From Novosphingobium sp. Chol11 (lineage in GTDB: Bacteria > Pseudomonadota > Alphaproteobacteria > Sphingomonadales > Sphingomonadaceae): DNA of 64,000 bases. The notes beneath the pieces were generated by a model. The model had not been told where the DNA came from. It did not search any database and worked only from the letters and a program-made list of their open reading frames with translations. Location: positions 1,024,894 through 1,088,893 of the forward strand of contig NZ_OBMU01000001.1 in assembly GCF_900218065.1 (NCBI RefSeq), given 5' to 3'. The position numbers and the translations under genes were made by a program. Each line of letters begins with the position of its first letter. The stretch's first letter is position 1. Below, one piece after another: positions 44,870-54,520 of the stretch.

Positions 44870-46201
44870 ATGAACGCCGCGACCACCACGCCATCCTCCA
44901 CGCAGATGGAGCGCGACGCACGCCTCGTCACCGCGCGAGATCACAAGGTCGCGCCGGGCGAAATCGCGATCGGCGTGATCATCGGGCGGACGTCGGAATT
45001 TTTCGACTTCTTCGTCTATGCGATCGCGTCGTGCATCGTGTTTCCGGCGCTGGTCTTTCCCTATTTGAGCCCCTTGGAGGGGACGCTCTGGTCCTTCGCC
45101 ATCTTTGCGCTGGCATTCGTGACGCGGCCGATCGGGTCGTTCATCTTCATGGCGGTGGACAGGGCTTATGGGCGGGGCGTGAAGCTCACCATCGCGCTGT
45201 TCCTGCTCGGCGGATCGACGGCGTTCATCGCTTTCCTGCCGGGCTATGACACGATCGGCATATGGTCGGCGGTGCTGCTGGCGGTGTTCCGGGCTGGGCA
45301 GGGCGTGGCGCTCGGCGGGACATGGGACGGGCTTGCGTCGCTGCTGTCGCTCAATGCGCCGCAGAACAAGCGTGGCTGGTACGCGATGATGCCGCAGCTC
45401 GGCGCGCCGCTGGCGCTGCTGGTGGCGAGCGGGCTGTTCGCTTTCTTCCTGTCCGTGCTATCGGACGCGGATTTCCTGGCGTGGGGGTGGCGCTATCCGT
45501 TCTTCGTGGCGTTCGCGATCAACGTGGTGGCGCTGTTCGCGCGGTTGCGGATCGTGGTGACGCATGAGTTCGAGCGGCTGTTCGAAGCGCGGGAGTTGCA
45601 GCCTTCGCCCGTGCTGGAGACGGTGCGGACGGACGGGCGGAACATCGTGATCGGCGCCTTCGCCCCGCTGGCGAGCTTTGCGCTGTTCCACATGGTGTCG
45701 GTGTTCCCGCTGTCGTGGATCGCGCTTTACACGAAGCAGCCGCTGGAACGCTTCCTGGTGATCGAGGCGATCGGCGCAAGCGTCGGCGTGCTGGCGATCA
45801 TCGTGTCGGGGTTTGTCGCCGACATGGTGGGACGGCGCAAGCTGCTGGCATGGTCGGCGGCGGGCATCGGGATATTCAGCATCGCCGCGCCGCTGCTGCT
45901 CGATGGCGGTGAGCTGGCGGAGATCGCCTTCATGATCCTGGGGTTCATGCTGCTGGGATTGAGCTTTGGCCAGTCTTCGGGCGTGGTCGCCTCCAATTTC
46001 TCGACGGCGACGCGCTATACCGGGTCGGCGCTGACTTCGGACCTTGCATGGTTGGTGGGCGCTGGCTTTGCGCCGCTGGTGGCGCTGGCGCTGTCGGTCA
46101 CGTTCGGGCTGGCGGCGTCGGGCGCTTATCTTTTCTCCGGCGCGGTTGTGACGGGGCTGGCGTTGTTCATCAACAAGGAGCTGGCGGGCAAGGACCGCTA
46201 A
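44870..46201 (+). CDS. MFS transporter, metabolite:H+ symporter (MHS) subfamily
   Basis: ATG 44870 gives 443 residues. The start IGRTSEFFDFFVYAIASCIVFPALVFP and the GRGVKLTIALFLLGGSTAFIAFLPGYDTIG loop are typical of MHS proteins (KgtP, ProP, citrate carriers). Twelve helices can be counted. The substrate is unknown. It is divergent from cyoA with about 165 bases between starts. It ends by overlapping the convergent glycosyltransferase gene by four bases. Confidence 0.9.
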   Translation: MNAATTTPSSTQMERDARLVTARDHKVAPGEIAIGVIIGRTSEFFDFFVYAIASCIVFPALVFPYLSPLEGTLWSFAIFALAFVTRPIGSFIFMAVDRAYGRGVKLTIALFLLGGSTAFIAFLPGYDTIGIWSAVLLAVFRAGQGVALGGTWDGLASLLSLNAPQNKRGWYAMMPQLGAPLALLVASGLFAFFLSVLSDADFLAWGWRYPFFVAFAINVVALFARLRIVVTHEFERLFEARELQPSPVLETVRTDGRNIVIGAFAPLASFALFHMVSVFPLSWIALYTKQPLERFLVIEAIGASVGVLAIIVSGFVADMVGRRKLLAWSAAGIGIFSIAAPLLLDGGELAEIAFMILGFMLLGLSFGQSSGVVASNFSTATRYTGSALTSDLAWLVGAGFAPLVALALSVTFGLAASGAYLFSGAVVTGLALFINKELAGKDR

Positions 46202-47043
46202 GCCGCCGCTTGCCGCATCCGCTCTAGTGCCTTACGGTCGAACCAGCCAGTCGGGCCGGAGCGGGGAGCGAGGCGGGGGAGCCATGCGGCGTAGAGGCTG
46301 CGCAGTTCGCGCGGCAGGCCATCTGGCCCTTCGCGATCCATGATGTCCGAGACGATGCGGTTCTGGAAGAAGCGCAACGAATAGTTGGTCATCCGCCTAT
46401 ACTGCATGCGCCAGCTTGATGGGTTAGTGAGGCGCACCGGTTCGCAGAGGAAACCTGCCTCTTCACAAGCGAAGACGCGGTCACGCTGCCAAGCGGCGTC
46501 GGTTTGAAGGTCGGTATGAGCCCAGGCCGCGACGAGGCCATCGTCACCGATCAGATCATCGGGCAGTCGCAAGCCGCGGTCGCGGATGCGGTTCACGAAT
46601 TGGCCTGAAAGCGCATAGAGATCGCCAAACAGGCCGCCGTCCGTGGTCAGAAGATGGCGGTAATGCGCAGCCATGCGGCCGTTGAGCGGCATGCCAGCTG
46701 CTGCATTGATGCCTTCCTGTCCTACAGCCCGCGCCAATGCGTCGATGGAGCCGGATGCGATGTGGGCATCACCATCAAGGAGGATGACGGCTTTGTCGTT
46801 TCCGTCGAGCAGATCATGGATGAGGTGGTTCCAGGTCCGCGACTTGCCGCCCCGAGCGATGTCATGGACATGGATATTGGCTCGCCCTGCCGCTTCTTCC
46901 CGAGCGCGCACAGCCGTGGCGTCGGTCGAGCCGTTTACGAGGACATGATAGACGGTGTCCGCCCGATCCAGCGGGAGCGAGGCAAGACATGTGCCGATCC
47001 GCCGTTCTTCCTGATGGGCGAAGATGCCGACGGCAATAGCCAT
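46198..47043 (-). CDS. Family 2-type glycosyltransferase
   Basis: ATG 47043 (MAIAVGIFAHQEERRIGTCL) gives 281 residues and lies 4 bases after the ammonium-transporter stop. The GT-A fold is suggested by VGIFAHQEERRIGTCLASL and the DxD-like VILLDGDAHIASGSID. There is no membrane segment. The acceptor and sugar are unknown. Its position behind the transporter gene suggests one leftward transcript. Confidence 0.8.
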   Translation of the reverse strand: MAIAVGIFAHQEERRIGTCLASLPLDRADTVYHVLVNGSTDATAVRAREEAAGRANIHVHDIARGGKSRTWNHLIHDLLDGNDKAVILLDGDAHIASGSIDALARAVGQEGINAAAGMPLNGRMAAHYRHLLTTDGGLFGDLYALSGQFVNRIRDRGLRLPDDLIGDDGLVAAWAHTDLQTDAAWQRDRVFACEEAGFLCEPVRLTNPSSWRMQYRRMTNYSLRFFQNRIVSDIMDREGPDGLPRELRSLYAAWLPRLAPRSGPTGWFDRKALERMRQAAA

Positions 47044-47047
47044 GATG

Positions 47048-48322
47048 TCAGCGGAAGTCCCAACCCTGCTGGCCATGATCTGCCTGATCGAGGCCCTCTG
47101 CCGCTTCCTCGCCGCTAAGGCGCATGGGTAGTGCGGCCGATAGCATCAGCGCGACGATGGTGGTCCCCGCCATGGACCAGAGCGCGACGGCTATGACGCC
47201 CGCAAACTGGCTGAGCATGGCTGTGGAGAAGCTGACATCGGCTTCGAACCCGACGCCGCCCAGAAAGGGCTGAACGAAGAGCGGGAGCAGCAAGGCGCCG
47301 ATGAGGCCCCCAAGCCCATGGAGCAGGAAGACAGACGCCGGATCATCGACGCCGCGTCCGAACGCGGCCTTGGCAATGCGGCAGAGCAGCGCAGAGGCGA
47401 GGCCGATCAGCATTGCCCCGCCCGGGCCGGAGAGGGCCGCAGAGGCGGAGATGGCGGCGAGGCCAGCGATGGCGCCGGACATGATGCCGGTGGCGCTAAC
47501 GCGGCCCCTTGCCGCCCGATCCGACAGTGCCCATGCGAGCGCGCCTGCGCAGGCGGCGAAATGCGTGTTGAGGATGGCGGTGGCGGCGTTGTCGGTCGCG
47601 CCGAGGGCCCAGCCGCCGGAGAGCCCGGCCCAACCGATCCAGATCAACGCCCCACCCGCGAGGCTGAGGACAGGCGCGTGGTTCGTTGCAGCCTGCCGGG
47701 GTTGGCGGCCGAGGATCAGGGAGAGCGCAAGCGCGGAAAAGCCCGCGCTCATGTGAATGACAATGCTGCCGGAGAAATCGATCACGCCGAGCCTTGCCAG
47801 CCATCCGCCGCCCCAGATGCCATGCACCAGCGGAGCATAGACGATGAGCAGCCAGAGCGGGGCAAGGGCCGCCGTCCAGCCGAAGCGCGCGCGTCCGGCG
47901 GTGGCGCCGGGGAGAAGGCAGACGGCAAACAGTGCGAGCGCCATCTGGAACAGGACGAAGGCGGATTCCGGAACGGTAAGCCCCTCTTTCAGCGTCCCAA
48001 GATCGGCGAGCAAGAGGTTGGCTCCGCCGCCGAGCCAGGTGCTGCCGGGAGCGAAGCTGAGGCTATATCCGGCGATCGCCCAGGCGAGTGATGCGCCTGC
48101 GGCGACGATGAGGATCTGGGTGCTTGCCGAGAGCGCGCTGCGGACATTGACGAGGCCCGCGTGGCGCAACAGCAGGCCGGGCAGGCCCGCGATCAATATG
48201 AGGATGGCGCAGAGGATCGTCCAGGCGGTGTCCCCGCTGTCCGCGACGGCCACCGCAACCTGCGCTTCGGCCGTTTGGGGCGAGGCCATGAAGAGGAAGA
48301 GGAGGAGGGCGCGAGCGAACAT
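47048..48322 (-). CDS. Divergent Amt/Rh-family ammonium transporter homologue
   Basis: ATG 48322 gives 424 residues with a signal-like start (LLLFLFMASPQTAEA) and about eleven helices. The twin histidines are kept, in DFSGSIVIHMSAG and in FLLHGLGGLIGA, matching E. coli AmtB H168 and H318. By motif alignment the phenylalanine gate is changed: FQMALA has Leu where F107 is expected, and GWAGLSGGW has Leu for F215 and Trp for S219. No glnK is adjacent. Transport may differ from classic AmtB. Confidence 0.82.
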   Translation of the reverse strand: MFARALLLFLFMASPQTAEAQVAVAVADSGDTAWTILCAILILIAGLPGLLLRHAGLVNVRSALSASTQILIVAAGASLAWAIAGYSLSFAPGSTWLGGGANLLLADLGTLKEGLTVPESAFVLFQMALALFAVCLLPGATAGRARFGWTAALAPLWLLIVYAPLVHGIWGGGWLARLGVIDFSGSIVIHMSAGFSALALSLILGRQPRQAATNHAPVLSLAGGALIWIGWAGLSGGWALGATDNAATAILNTHFAACAGALAWALSDRAARGRVSATGIMSGAIAGLAAISASAALSGPGGAMLIGLASALLCRIAKAAFGRGVDDPASVFLLHGLGGLIGALLLPLFVQPFLGGVGFEADVSFSTAMLSQFAGVIAVALWSMAGTTIVALMLSAALPMRLSGEEAAEGLDQADHGQQGWDFR

Positions 48323-48448
48323 GGGACGATCCGGCAATATCAGGTGCCGGATGGTTTATGCTGTGGCGGTAAAGACTTTGATAAGCTTGATGGGAGGGTG
48401 ATTTTTGGGGTGGCTGAGGAGCTGTGATTATTTAGCTTACTCAAGCTT

Positions 48449-48534
48449 TGCTCGGGCTGAGCTTGCCGAGGCCCATTCTTAAAGCCCATTTTTAGAGGAA
48501 GTAGCCCTTCGACAGGCTCAGGGCGAACGGGGCT
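48449..48534. repeat. Inverted pair of short sphingomonad repeats
   Basis: The left arm 48449-48480 (GCTCGGGCTGAGCTTGCCGA core) and the right arm 48498-48534 (CCCTTCGACAGGCTCAGGGC core) are divergent inverted copies. They resemble the single copy at 14185-14213. The region 48323-48608 between genes holds this pair and otherwise nothing recognisable. Confidence 0.65.
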
Positions 48535-48608
48535 GGGTGGATGTGCGAACGGGGGTTGGCGGGCAGGTGAGGATCCGCGAACCCGCCGGGTCAAGACGCC
48601 GCCGCGCT

Positions 48609-49322
48609 CTAGTAGGCTTCGCCGCCGCAAGTGATGCGGCCCGTGCCGCGATTTTCGACCTGGCAGGCGGCCTTGCCAGCGATGGTGACGTCGCCTGAAC
48701 CGGATGCGGAGATTTTGGCGGTGACATCGGCGGTCAGCGCGACGTTGCCGGGCCCGTCATTGCTGACCGTCGCCTGGCGAGCGCGCAGGCCCTCGGCAGC
48801 GACTGCGCCGGGACCATTCACACGTACCGCCGCGACAGCCGCTCGCCCCGCCAGCGTCGCGCGGCCTGCGCCAGCGACGCCAAGGCTGAGTTGATCGACG
48901 TCCACCGTCGCGACACTGACGTCGCCGTTGCCGCCAAGCACGATCTCTCCGCGCAAGCCCTTCATCCTGCTGACCGAGATGGAGCCTCCGCCGGTCAGCA
49001 CCAGCCTTTCAAGCATGCCGGTCGACAGCCGCACGGTGGCGCGGCCGCCGCTCTTTTCGCCAGGCCGGGCGCGATCCATCCTGATCGTCAGCAGCCGTCC
49101 CGACACATCGATGTGCAGCCGTTCGATCAGCGACTGGTCGCCATCGACCTTGGCCGACGCGCCAGCACCGGTGGTGATGATCACTTCCACGGGCGCGTCC
49201 ACCCGGATCGCGTCGAAGCTGGTGATGGTATAGCCGCGAGTCGCAGCCACGGCCTGCAAAGGCAGCAGCAGCCAGGCGGCTGTGATCATGAGACGTAAGG
49301 GATTTCGCGGTGGACCTGGCAT
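48609..49322 (-). CDS. Exported GIN-domain (DUF2807) beta-helical protein
   Basis: ATG 49322 gives 237 residues with a signal peptide (MITAAWLLLPLQAVAA). The rest is a right-handed beta-helix of the head-GIN/DUF2807 type, with the pattern FDAIRVDAPVEVIITTGAGASAKVDGDQSLIERL and repeated GxGxV turns. Two cysteines near the C-terminus (ACQVENRGTGRITCGG) may form a disulfide. It is predicted to be in the periplasm or on the outer membrane. The function is unknown. Confidence 0.85.
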   Translation of the reverse strand: MPGPPRNPLRLMITAAWLLLPLQAVAATRGYTITSFDAIRVDAPVEVIITTGAGASAKVDGDQSLIERLHIDVSGRLLTIRMDRARPGEKSGGRATVRLSTGMLERLVLTGGGSISVSRMKGLRGEIVLGGNGDVSVATVDVDQLSLGVAGAGRATLAGRAAVAAVRVNGPGAVAAEGLRARQATVSNDGPGNVALTADVTAKISASGSGDVTIAGKAACQVENRGTGRITCGGEAY

Positions 49323-49426
49323 GGTGCCGCCTTTAGCCGCGAAACGCTTTCCACAAGGTTGATGGCGCCATCTTCCTGGACGGCCTTTGACGGTCACGTC
49401 CGCCGGACTGCCAAGGCCAGGCCTCG

Positions 49427-50653
49427 TCAGGCGAGCCCTACTTCCTTCAGCGGGACCGAGGAGTCGGCCAGTTGCGCCTGGTCGAGAACGGCGCCCGACA
49501 GGATGTGGGCGCGGCCCTGCACATAGTCCTTGACCGCATTCACGCAGTCGAGGGCGATGAGCTTGCCCGCCTTCAGATACAGGACCGAGAAGCTGCGCGT
49601 GGCCGGATCGCCACGCAGGATGGTCTGGTCATGGCCGATGGAAAGGCCGACGGTCTGAAGCTTCAGGTCATATTGGTTGGACCAGAACCAGGGGACAGCG
49701 TCATAGGCCTCTTCCTTGCCCATGATGTGGGCGACGGCGGTCTTTGCCTGGTCGTTTGCGTTCTGCACCGACTCAAGGCGAAGCTGCGCGCCGCGTGCGA
49801 AGCGGTTGGCGTGCGATGCGCAGTCGCCAACGGCATAGATGTTGGGCAGGCTGGTGCGGCAATATTCATCGACATCGACGCCGTTGCCGCCCGCCGCGCC
49901 TGCCGCGATCAGCGGGCCCGTTTCGGGCACGATGCCGATACCGACGATCACCATGTCGGTTTCGACACGCTCGCCATCCTGCATGAGAACGGCGGTCGCC
50001 TTTCCGTCCTGCACCTCGATACAGTCCATCTTCGCGCCGGTGCGAAGGTCCACGCCATGGGCGCGATGTTCGGCTTCGTAGAAGCGGGACAGTTCTTCCC
50101 CGGCGACGCGGGCAAGAACGCGGTCCAGCGCTTCCAGCAGCACGACCTTCTTGCCGAACTTCGTGAGGACGGCGGCTGCTTCGAGGCCGATATAGCCGCC
50201 GCCGATCACGACGACATGGTCGATCTGGTCCATCTTCGCCATCATCGCGTCGACATCGTCGCGGCGGCGGACGGCATGCACGTTGGGCGCGTCGGCCCCG
50301 TTGCACGTCAGCATGCGCGGACTGCCGCCGGTGCACCAGATGAGCTTGCCATAACCGATCTGCTCATTGCCGGCGGTGACCGTCTGCGCTTGCGGATCGA
50401 TCGTCTTTACCCGGCGGCCGAGAAGCATGTCGACCTTGCGCTCTTCCCAGAAGGCGGCGGGGCGGATGAGGATGCGGTCGAAGCTCTTGTCGCCCGCAAA
50501 ATATTCCTTCGACAGGGGCGGGCGTTCGTAGGGCGGGTATTTTTCGTCCCCGATCATGGCGACGGACCCTTCAAAGCCGAGTTGACGAAGCGAAATCGCC
50601 GCCTGCGCGCCTGCATGGCCCGCGCCTACGATCAGAACGTCATAATGGCTCAT
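49427..50653 (-). CDS. FAD-dependent NAD(P)H:ferredoxin/rubredoxin reductase-type oxidoreductase
   Basis: This 408-residue protein has an N-terminal FAD Rossmann motif ([17 protein letters not shown]), [13 protein letters not shown], a second Rossmann motif ([16 protein letters not shown]) and [14 protein letters not shown]. This is the pattern of ferredoxin reductases paired with P450s or dioxygenases. No ferredoxin, P450 or dioxygenase gene is adjacent, so its partner must be elsewhere. Confidence 0.9.
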   Translation of the reverse strand: MSHYDVLIVGAGHAGAQAAISLRQLGFEGSVAMIGDEKYPPYERPPLSKEYFAGDKSFDRILIRPAAFWEERKVDMLLGRRVKTIDPQAQTVTAGNEQIGYGKLIWCTGGSPRMLTCNGADAPNVHAVRRRDDVDAMMAKMDQIDHVVVIGGGYIGLEAAAVLTKFGKKVVLLEALDRVLARVAGEELSRFYEAEHRAHGVDLRTGAKMDCIEVQDGKATAVLMQDGERVETDMVIVGIGIVPETGPLIAAGAAGGNGVDVDEYCRTSLPNIYAVGDCASHANRFARGAQLRLESVQNANDQAKTAVAHIMGKEEAYDAVPWFWSNQYDLKLQTVGLSIGHDQTILRGDPATRSFSVLYLKAGKLIALDCVNAVKDYVQGRAHILSGAVLDQAQLADSSVPLKEVGLA

Positions 50654-50842
50654 CAGCCAGCATCCCCTCAGTCCAAGTTGCTGCCGTCCTTGACGCGCTT
50701 TCCCCGGGCTGACAAGGGGTGCCCAAGGCTTTTTGGGGCGGGAAGGGCCAAATTATAAAATGTTGGCGCTCCCATGTCCCCCATGGCGTTGCCATCCCAG
50801 GTTGTGGCATAGGCGCTCGCCAGATTTGGGGGTTTCTTCCTT

Positions 50843-52741
50843 ATGGCTGACAAGGACTTTCCGGTAAGGGCGGAGGGCCAAACGGCGCATGGTCCGCTAT
50901 CCGGGCTCGCGCTCGGGGCGCTGGGGGTGGTGTTCGGGGACATCGGGACCTCGCCGCTCTACGCATTGAAGGAGAGCTTTGTCGGCCACCACCCGCTGGC
51001 GGTCGATCCGGTCCATATCTATGGCGTACTGTCCCTGATCTTCTGGACCATGATGCTGGTCGTCACGGTCAAATATGTGTTCATCATCCTGCGCGCCGAC
51101 AATAATGGCGAGGGCGGCAGCATGGCGCTGCTGGCTTTGATCGGGCGGCGGATGGGCGAGACGCGCTGGACGCCGACGATCGCCGCGCTTGGCGTGCTTG
51201 CGACAGCGCTATTTTACGGCGACGCGATCATCACCCCGGCGGTGTCGGTGCTGTCGGCTGTCGAGGGGCTGACGGTCGTGGAAGCGGGGCTGACGCCGCT
51301 GGTGCTGCCGATCGCGATCGTGATCCTGATCGCGCTGTTCGTGATCCAGAGCATCGGGACGGCGCGAGTCGGCGCGCTGTTCGGGCCGATCATGGTGGTC
51401 TATTTCGTGGTGCTCGCCGTGTTGGGCATCGCCAATATATTGCGGCATCCGGAAATCGTGGCGATCGTCAATCCGTGGTGGGCGCTGCACTTCTTCCTCA
51501 TCGATCCGAAGCTGGCATTCCTGGCGTTGGGTTCGGTCGTGCTAGCGGTGACGGGGGCGGAGGCGCTTTATGCCGACATGGGCCATTTCGGGCGCAGGGC
51601 GATCAGTGTCGCCTGGCTTTACGCTGCGTTCCCTTGCCTGATGCTCAATTATCTGGGGCAGGGCGCGCTGCTCATCGACGATCCTGCGGCTGCGCAAAAT
51701 CCCTTCTTCCTGCTGGCGCCCGAATGGGCGAGGTTGCCGCTGGTGATATTGGCCACGATGGCGACCGTGATCGCAAGCCAGGCGGTCATATCGGGCGCTT
51801 TCTCGGTAACGCGGCAGGCGGTGCAGCTCGGCTTCCTGCCGCGACTGCGGATATTACACACCAGCGCATCGGCGGCGGGGCAAATCTATATGCCGCTCAT
51901 CAACTGGACGCTGCTGGTGCTGGTCATCATGCTGGTGCTGGGCTTTGGCAGTTCTAGCAATCTGGCGGCTGCCTATGGCATCGCTGTGACGGGCACCATG
52001 GTCATCACCACCTGCATGATGGCGGTATTGACGTTCAGCGTGTGGCGTTGGAACCCCGTGGCGGCCGGTCTGGTCATCGGGCTGTTCCTGATCGTCGATG
52101 GCGCCTATTTCCTGTCGAACGCCACGAAGATCCCGGATGGAGGATGGTTCCCGCTGCTGGTGGCGGGCGTATCGTTCCTGGTGCTGACGACCTGGGCGAC
52201 GGGACGGCGGATCATGCGGCGCTATCTGCGCGAAGACGCCATGGACTTGGAGCTTTTCATCAAATCGGCAGGCGCGTCGTTGAAGCGGGTGCCGGGGACA
52301 GCAATATTCCTGTCCTCAACGACCGAAGGCGTTCCGCCCGCGCTGCTGCATAATGTGAAGCACAACCGTATTTTGCATGAGCGCAACATCATACTGACGG
52401 TGCGGACCGAAGATGTCCCGCATCTGCCCTATGACGGACGCACGAGCGCGGAAGATCATGGCGCGGGCTTTTATCGCCTGATCCTGCGCCACGGCTTCAT
52501 GGAGAATGTCGATGTTCCCGCCGCGATGAAAGCGGTGCGCGACTGCGGGGGGCCGATCGGCGTTGCCGATACCAGCTATTTCCTCAGCAGGGAGACGCTG
52601 GTGCCCTCATCCCGGCCCGGCATGGCGATCTGGCGCGAGCGGCTGTTCGCGTGGATGGTGCGCAACGCGGAAAGTCCCATGGCCTTCTTCAAGCTGCCGA
52701 CGAACCGCGTGGTCGAACTGGGGTCGCAGCTGGAGATTTGA
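50843..52741 (+). CDS. kup: Kup-family potassium uptake protein
   Basis: This 632-residue protein has about 12 helices in the first 440 residues. It has the Kup start [22 protein letters not shown] and [33 protein letters not shown] is also present. The soluble C-terminal part ends in [25 protein letters not shown], typical of Kup. It imports K+ with protons. The region 50654-50842 upstream is A/T-rich near 50750 and may hold a promoter, though no convincing -35/-10 pair was found. Confidence 0.95.
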   Translation: MADKDFPVRAEGQTAHGPLSGLALGALGVVFGDIGTSPLYALKESFVGHHPLAVDPVHIYGVLSLIFWTMMLVVTVKYVFIILRADNNGEGGSMALLALIGRRMGETRWTPTIAALGVLATALFYGDAIITPAVSVLSAVEGLTVVEAGLTPLVLPIAIVILIALFVIQSIGTARVGALFGPIMVVYFVVLAVLGIANILRHPEIVAIVNPWWALHFFLIDPKLAFLALGSVVLAVTGAEALYADMGHFGRRAISVAWLYAAFPCLMLNYLGQGALLIDDPAAAQNPFFLLAPEWARLPLVILATMATVIASQAVISGAFSVTRQAVQLGFLPRLRILHTSASAAGQIYMPLINWTLLVLVIMLVLGFGSSSNLAAAYGIAVTGTMVITTCMMAVLTFSVWRWNPVAAGLVIGLFLIVDGAYFLSNATKIPDGGWFPLLVAGVSFLVLTTWATGRRIMRRYLREDAMDLELFIKSAGASLKRVPGTAIFLSSTTEGVPPALLHNVKHNRILHERNIILTVRTEDVPHLPYDGRTSAEDHGAGFYRLILRHGFMENVDVPAAMKAVRDCGGPIGVADTSYFLSRETLVPSSRPGMAIWRERLFAWMVRNAESPMAFFKLPTNRVVELGSQLEI

Positions 52742-52840
52742 GAGGCGGCCAGGATTGAAGTCTCGGGACGTGCCTTTTTATCGTTAGATTTCTGTTCACT
52801 ATATTCGCTTATCAGGCATCGGGCTAAAAGAGGCTGTCGG

Positions 52841-53365
52841 GTGCTCAAGTCATTACAAATCGGGTATAAGCCTCGCGAGGCGCGCCAGCCGGTGTTGATC
52901 CCGGCGCGGATGAACACTGGCCCAAGCTGGACAGAGGTGGTCATCCACAATCTGTCGTCCGGCGGTGCACTGCTGGCATGTGATGACGCCCCGAACCGCG
53001 GCACCTATGTCGAGATCAGGCGCGGAAAGCAGACGATCGTGGGGCGGGTGGTCTGGCGGAAAGAGCGATTTTTCGGCATTCAGGCGCAGGGCAGGCTGGA
53101 CGTCGCCGCCATAATCAACGAGCCGCGCCTTGCGTCGCGACCGAAATCGGCAAACGATCCTGGCTCTGCCTACGAGCGGCGTTCACAGTCGAGAATGGAG
53201 GCTGACGCGCAGATCGCGCGCCAACTCGAAAATAGCCGCCGTTGGTCAGCCGCATTCCAGTACGGCATATTCCTCGTCCTCGCCCTGAGCGCGGCGGGCC
53301 TGGCCGCTACCGAGGTCTACCAGCTGCTCTCGCACCCGCTTTCGCAGGTGCAAAGCCACCTCTAA
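52841..53365 (+). CDS. PilZ-domain protein with a C-terminal membrane helix
   Basis: The GTG start at 52841 follows AAAAGAGG and gives 174 residues. The PilZ beta-barrel (residues 10-105) keeps the NLSSGG motif (N/DxSxxG), but the RxxxR motif is imperfect (PREAR). A basic, serine-rich linker is followed by one likely transmembrane helix (FQYGIFLVLALSAAGLAATEVY). c-di-GMP binding is therefore uncertain. It could report c-di-GMP at the membrane. Confidence 0.82.
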   Translation: MLKSLQIGYKPREARQPVLIPARMNTGPSWTEVVIHNLSSGGALLACDDAPNRGTYVEIRRGKQTIVGRVVWRKERFFGIQAQGRLDVAAIINEPRLASRPKSANDPGSAYERRSQSRMEADAQIARQLENSRRWSAAFQYGIFLVLALSAAGLAATEVYQLLSHPLSQVQSHL

Positions 53366-53518
53366 TATTCTGAGGGGCTGAGCGATGCAAAGCGCGCTCC
53401 TCGCGCCATTCGCCTCACGCGGCTGGCTGGTTACGACGTTAACCTTCTTTTCATTGAACTTTTTCCCGTGCCCAGGCTTTACCGCGCTTCAAATGCGGAC
53501 GGGAACTATTCGTAAACC

Positions 53519-53665
53519 ATGAATGTAAATGAGCAGGCGCGCTTCCAACAGTTGGCGGAGCGTAATCAACATCTGGCGTCGCGCGCAGACAGTCCGGACA
53601 TCCGGAAGGTGCATGAAGCCTGGGTGACATTCTACAAGAAGCTGGCCGCTAATGCGATCAACTGA
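53519..53665 (+). CDS. Small hypothetical protein (48 residues)
   Basis: ATG 53519 to the TGA at 53663-53665 encodes 48 residues, mostly helical and charged (NEQARFQQLAERNQHLASRADSPD, then IRKVHEAWVTFYKKLAANA). It is preceded by a weak ribosome site. The regular amphipathic character and its isolation between the PilZ gene and the island edge favour a real gene. No function is known. Confidence 0.5.
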   Translation: MNVNEQARFQQLAERNQHLASRADSPDIRKVHEAWVTFYKKLAANAIN

Positions 53666-53696
53666 CGCTGCCAAATTTCTGCTGAAGCTTAAAAAT

Positions 53697-53790
53697 GGTA
53701 GCGGAGGAGGGATGAGAAAACCGCCATAAACCGTTGGAATTAAGTGACTATTTTATTACGCCATTGTGATTTGACAACATTTTGACAACA
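53697..53790. other. Putative integration-site region with a tRNA 3'-end-like fragment
   Basis: TGGTAGCGGAGGAGGGAT (53697-53714) reads on the minus strand as the last bases of a tRNA, a T-stem strand, acceptor and CCA, but the tRNA body is absent. TTGACAACA then occurs twice (53771-53779, 53782-53790) with an 11-base period. The word TTACGCCATTGTG (53756-53768) differs by one base from the arm of the inverted repeat at 56891. Together these suggest an island boundary. Confidence 0.4.
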
Positions 53791-53932
53791 GAAATTGAGC
53801 CACGATGACGCTGGCCTTCCCTCATAACCATCCTGTAGTCGCCACGCCGAGGCAGGGCGCTTCGCGCCAGACTGTGAGGCAGCGGTGAAGGCCGCCGTGA
53901 CAACTACTGGTTCGGTTGAACTAATGCTCGAT

Positions 53933-54505
53933 TCACTGAATAAGGCGGCCAAAGCCTTCCGGCGCTCGATAGGGAGGCTCAATCTTGGCGGATGACGCTC
54001 TCGCCTCATCGTATTTTTTCGCTTCCTTGCGTTCTACAGCTCGGATCATGAACTTAGATTGCAATTCGACAAGGCTGTAATCACCGCGGACCACTTGAAT
54101 GATCCTCACGAGTACGAACGCCAAGCAGAAGCCGAGCGCTGCCGATAAGGCGTGGTCGGCAATGTAGCGAGTAGTGGGAAGGCCGTATTGGGCGAATAGG
54201 TCATGCACCCGGTCGGCGAAGGTGATCGCAATCATTGTCGCCAAAATGAAACCGATGAGGGCCTGGAGGGAGCGCATGATCTGTTTGATCGCGGTCGCTA
54301 CTTGTCGGATCTCTTCCACTTCAAAATGATCGGCGTTGGTGAAGGGTAAACCACGCGCGAGCCGGACCATCACCGCAGCGGCAATTACCGAGAACGCGGT
54401 CAGAAGACTTGACCGCGCATCGCTCCAAAAATCCACAGGTACAGCGAACCATGCTGCGATAGCAGCGGTCATCGGAACCGCTAGGTTTTTAAAACGGGCG
54501 GCCAT
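53933..54505 (-). CDS. Hypothetical membrane protein, island two-gene unit, second gene
   Basis: This 190-residue protein has four likely helices: near residues 8-26, 33-50, 83-103 and 120-140. A central cytoplasmic stretch (FEVEEIRQVATAIKQIMRSL) and a polar C-terminus are visible. It begins 15 bases after the stop of the upstream gene, so the two form a unit. No family was recognised. The membrane layout would suit an effector or a channel, but that is speculative. Confidence 0.6.
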   Translation of the reverse strand: MAARFKNLAVPMTAAIAAWFAVPVDFWSDARSSLLTAFSVIAAAVMVRLARGLPFTNADHFEVEEIRQVATAIKQIMRSLQALIGFILATMIAITFADRVHDLFAQYGLPTTRYIADHALSAALGFCLAFVLVRIIQVVRGDYSLVELQSKFMIRAVERKEAKKYDEARASSAKIEPPYRAPEGFGRLIQ

Positions 54506-54520
54506 GATACCAAACCGTAA

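Noticed and set aside
49472..50758. A 428-residue plus-strand frame over the FAD reductase
   Set aside because: It is antisense to a well-supported flavoprotein with both Rossmann motifs.
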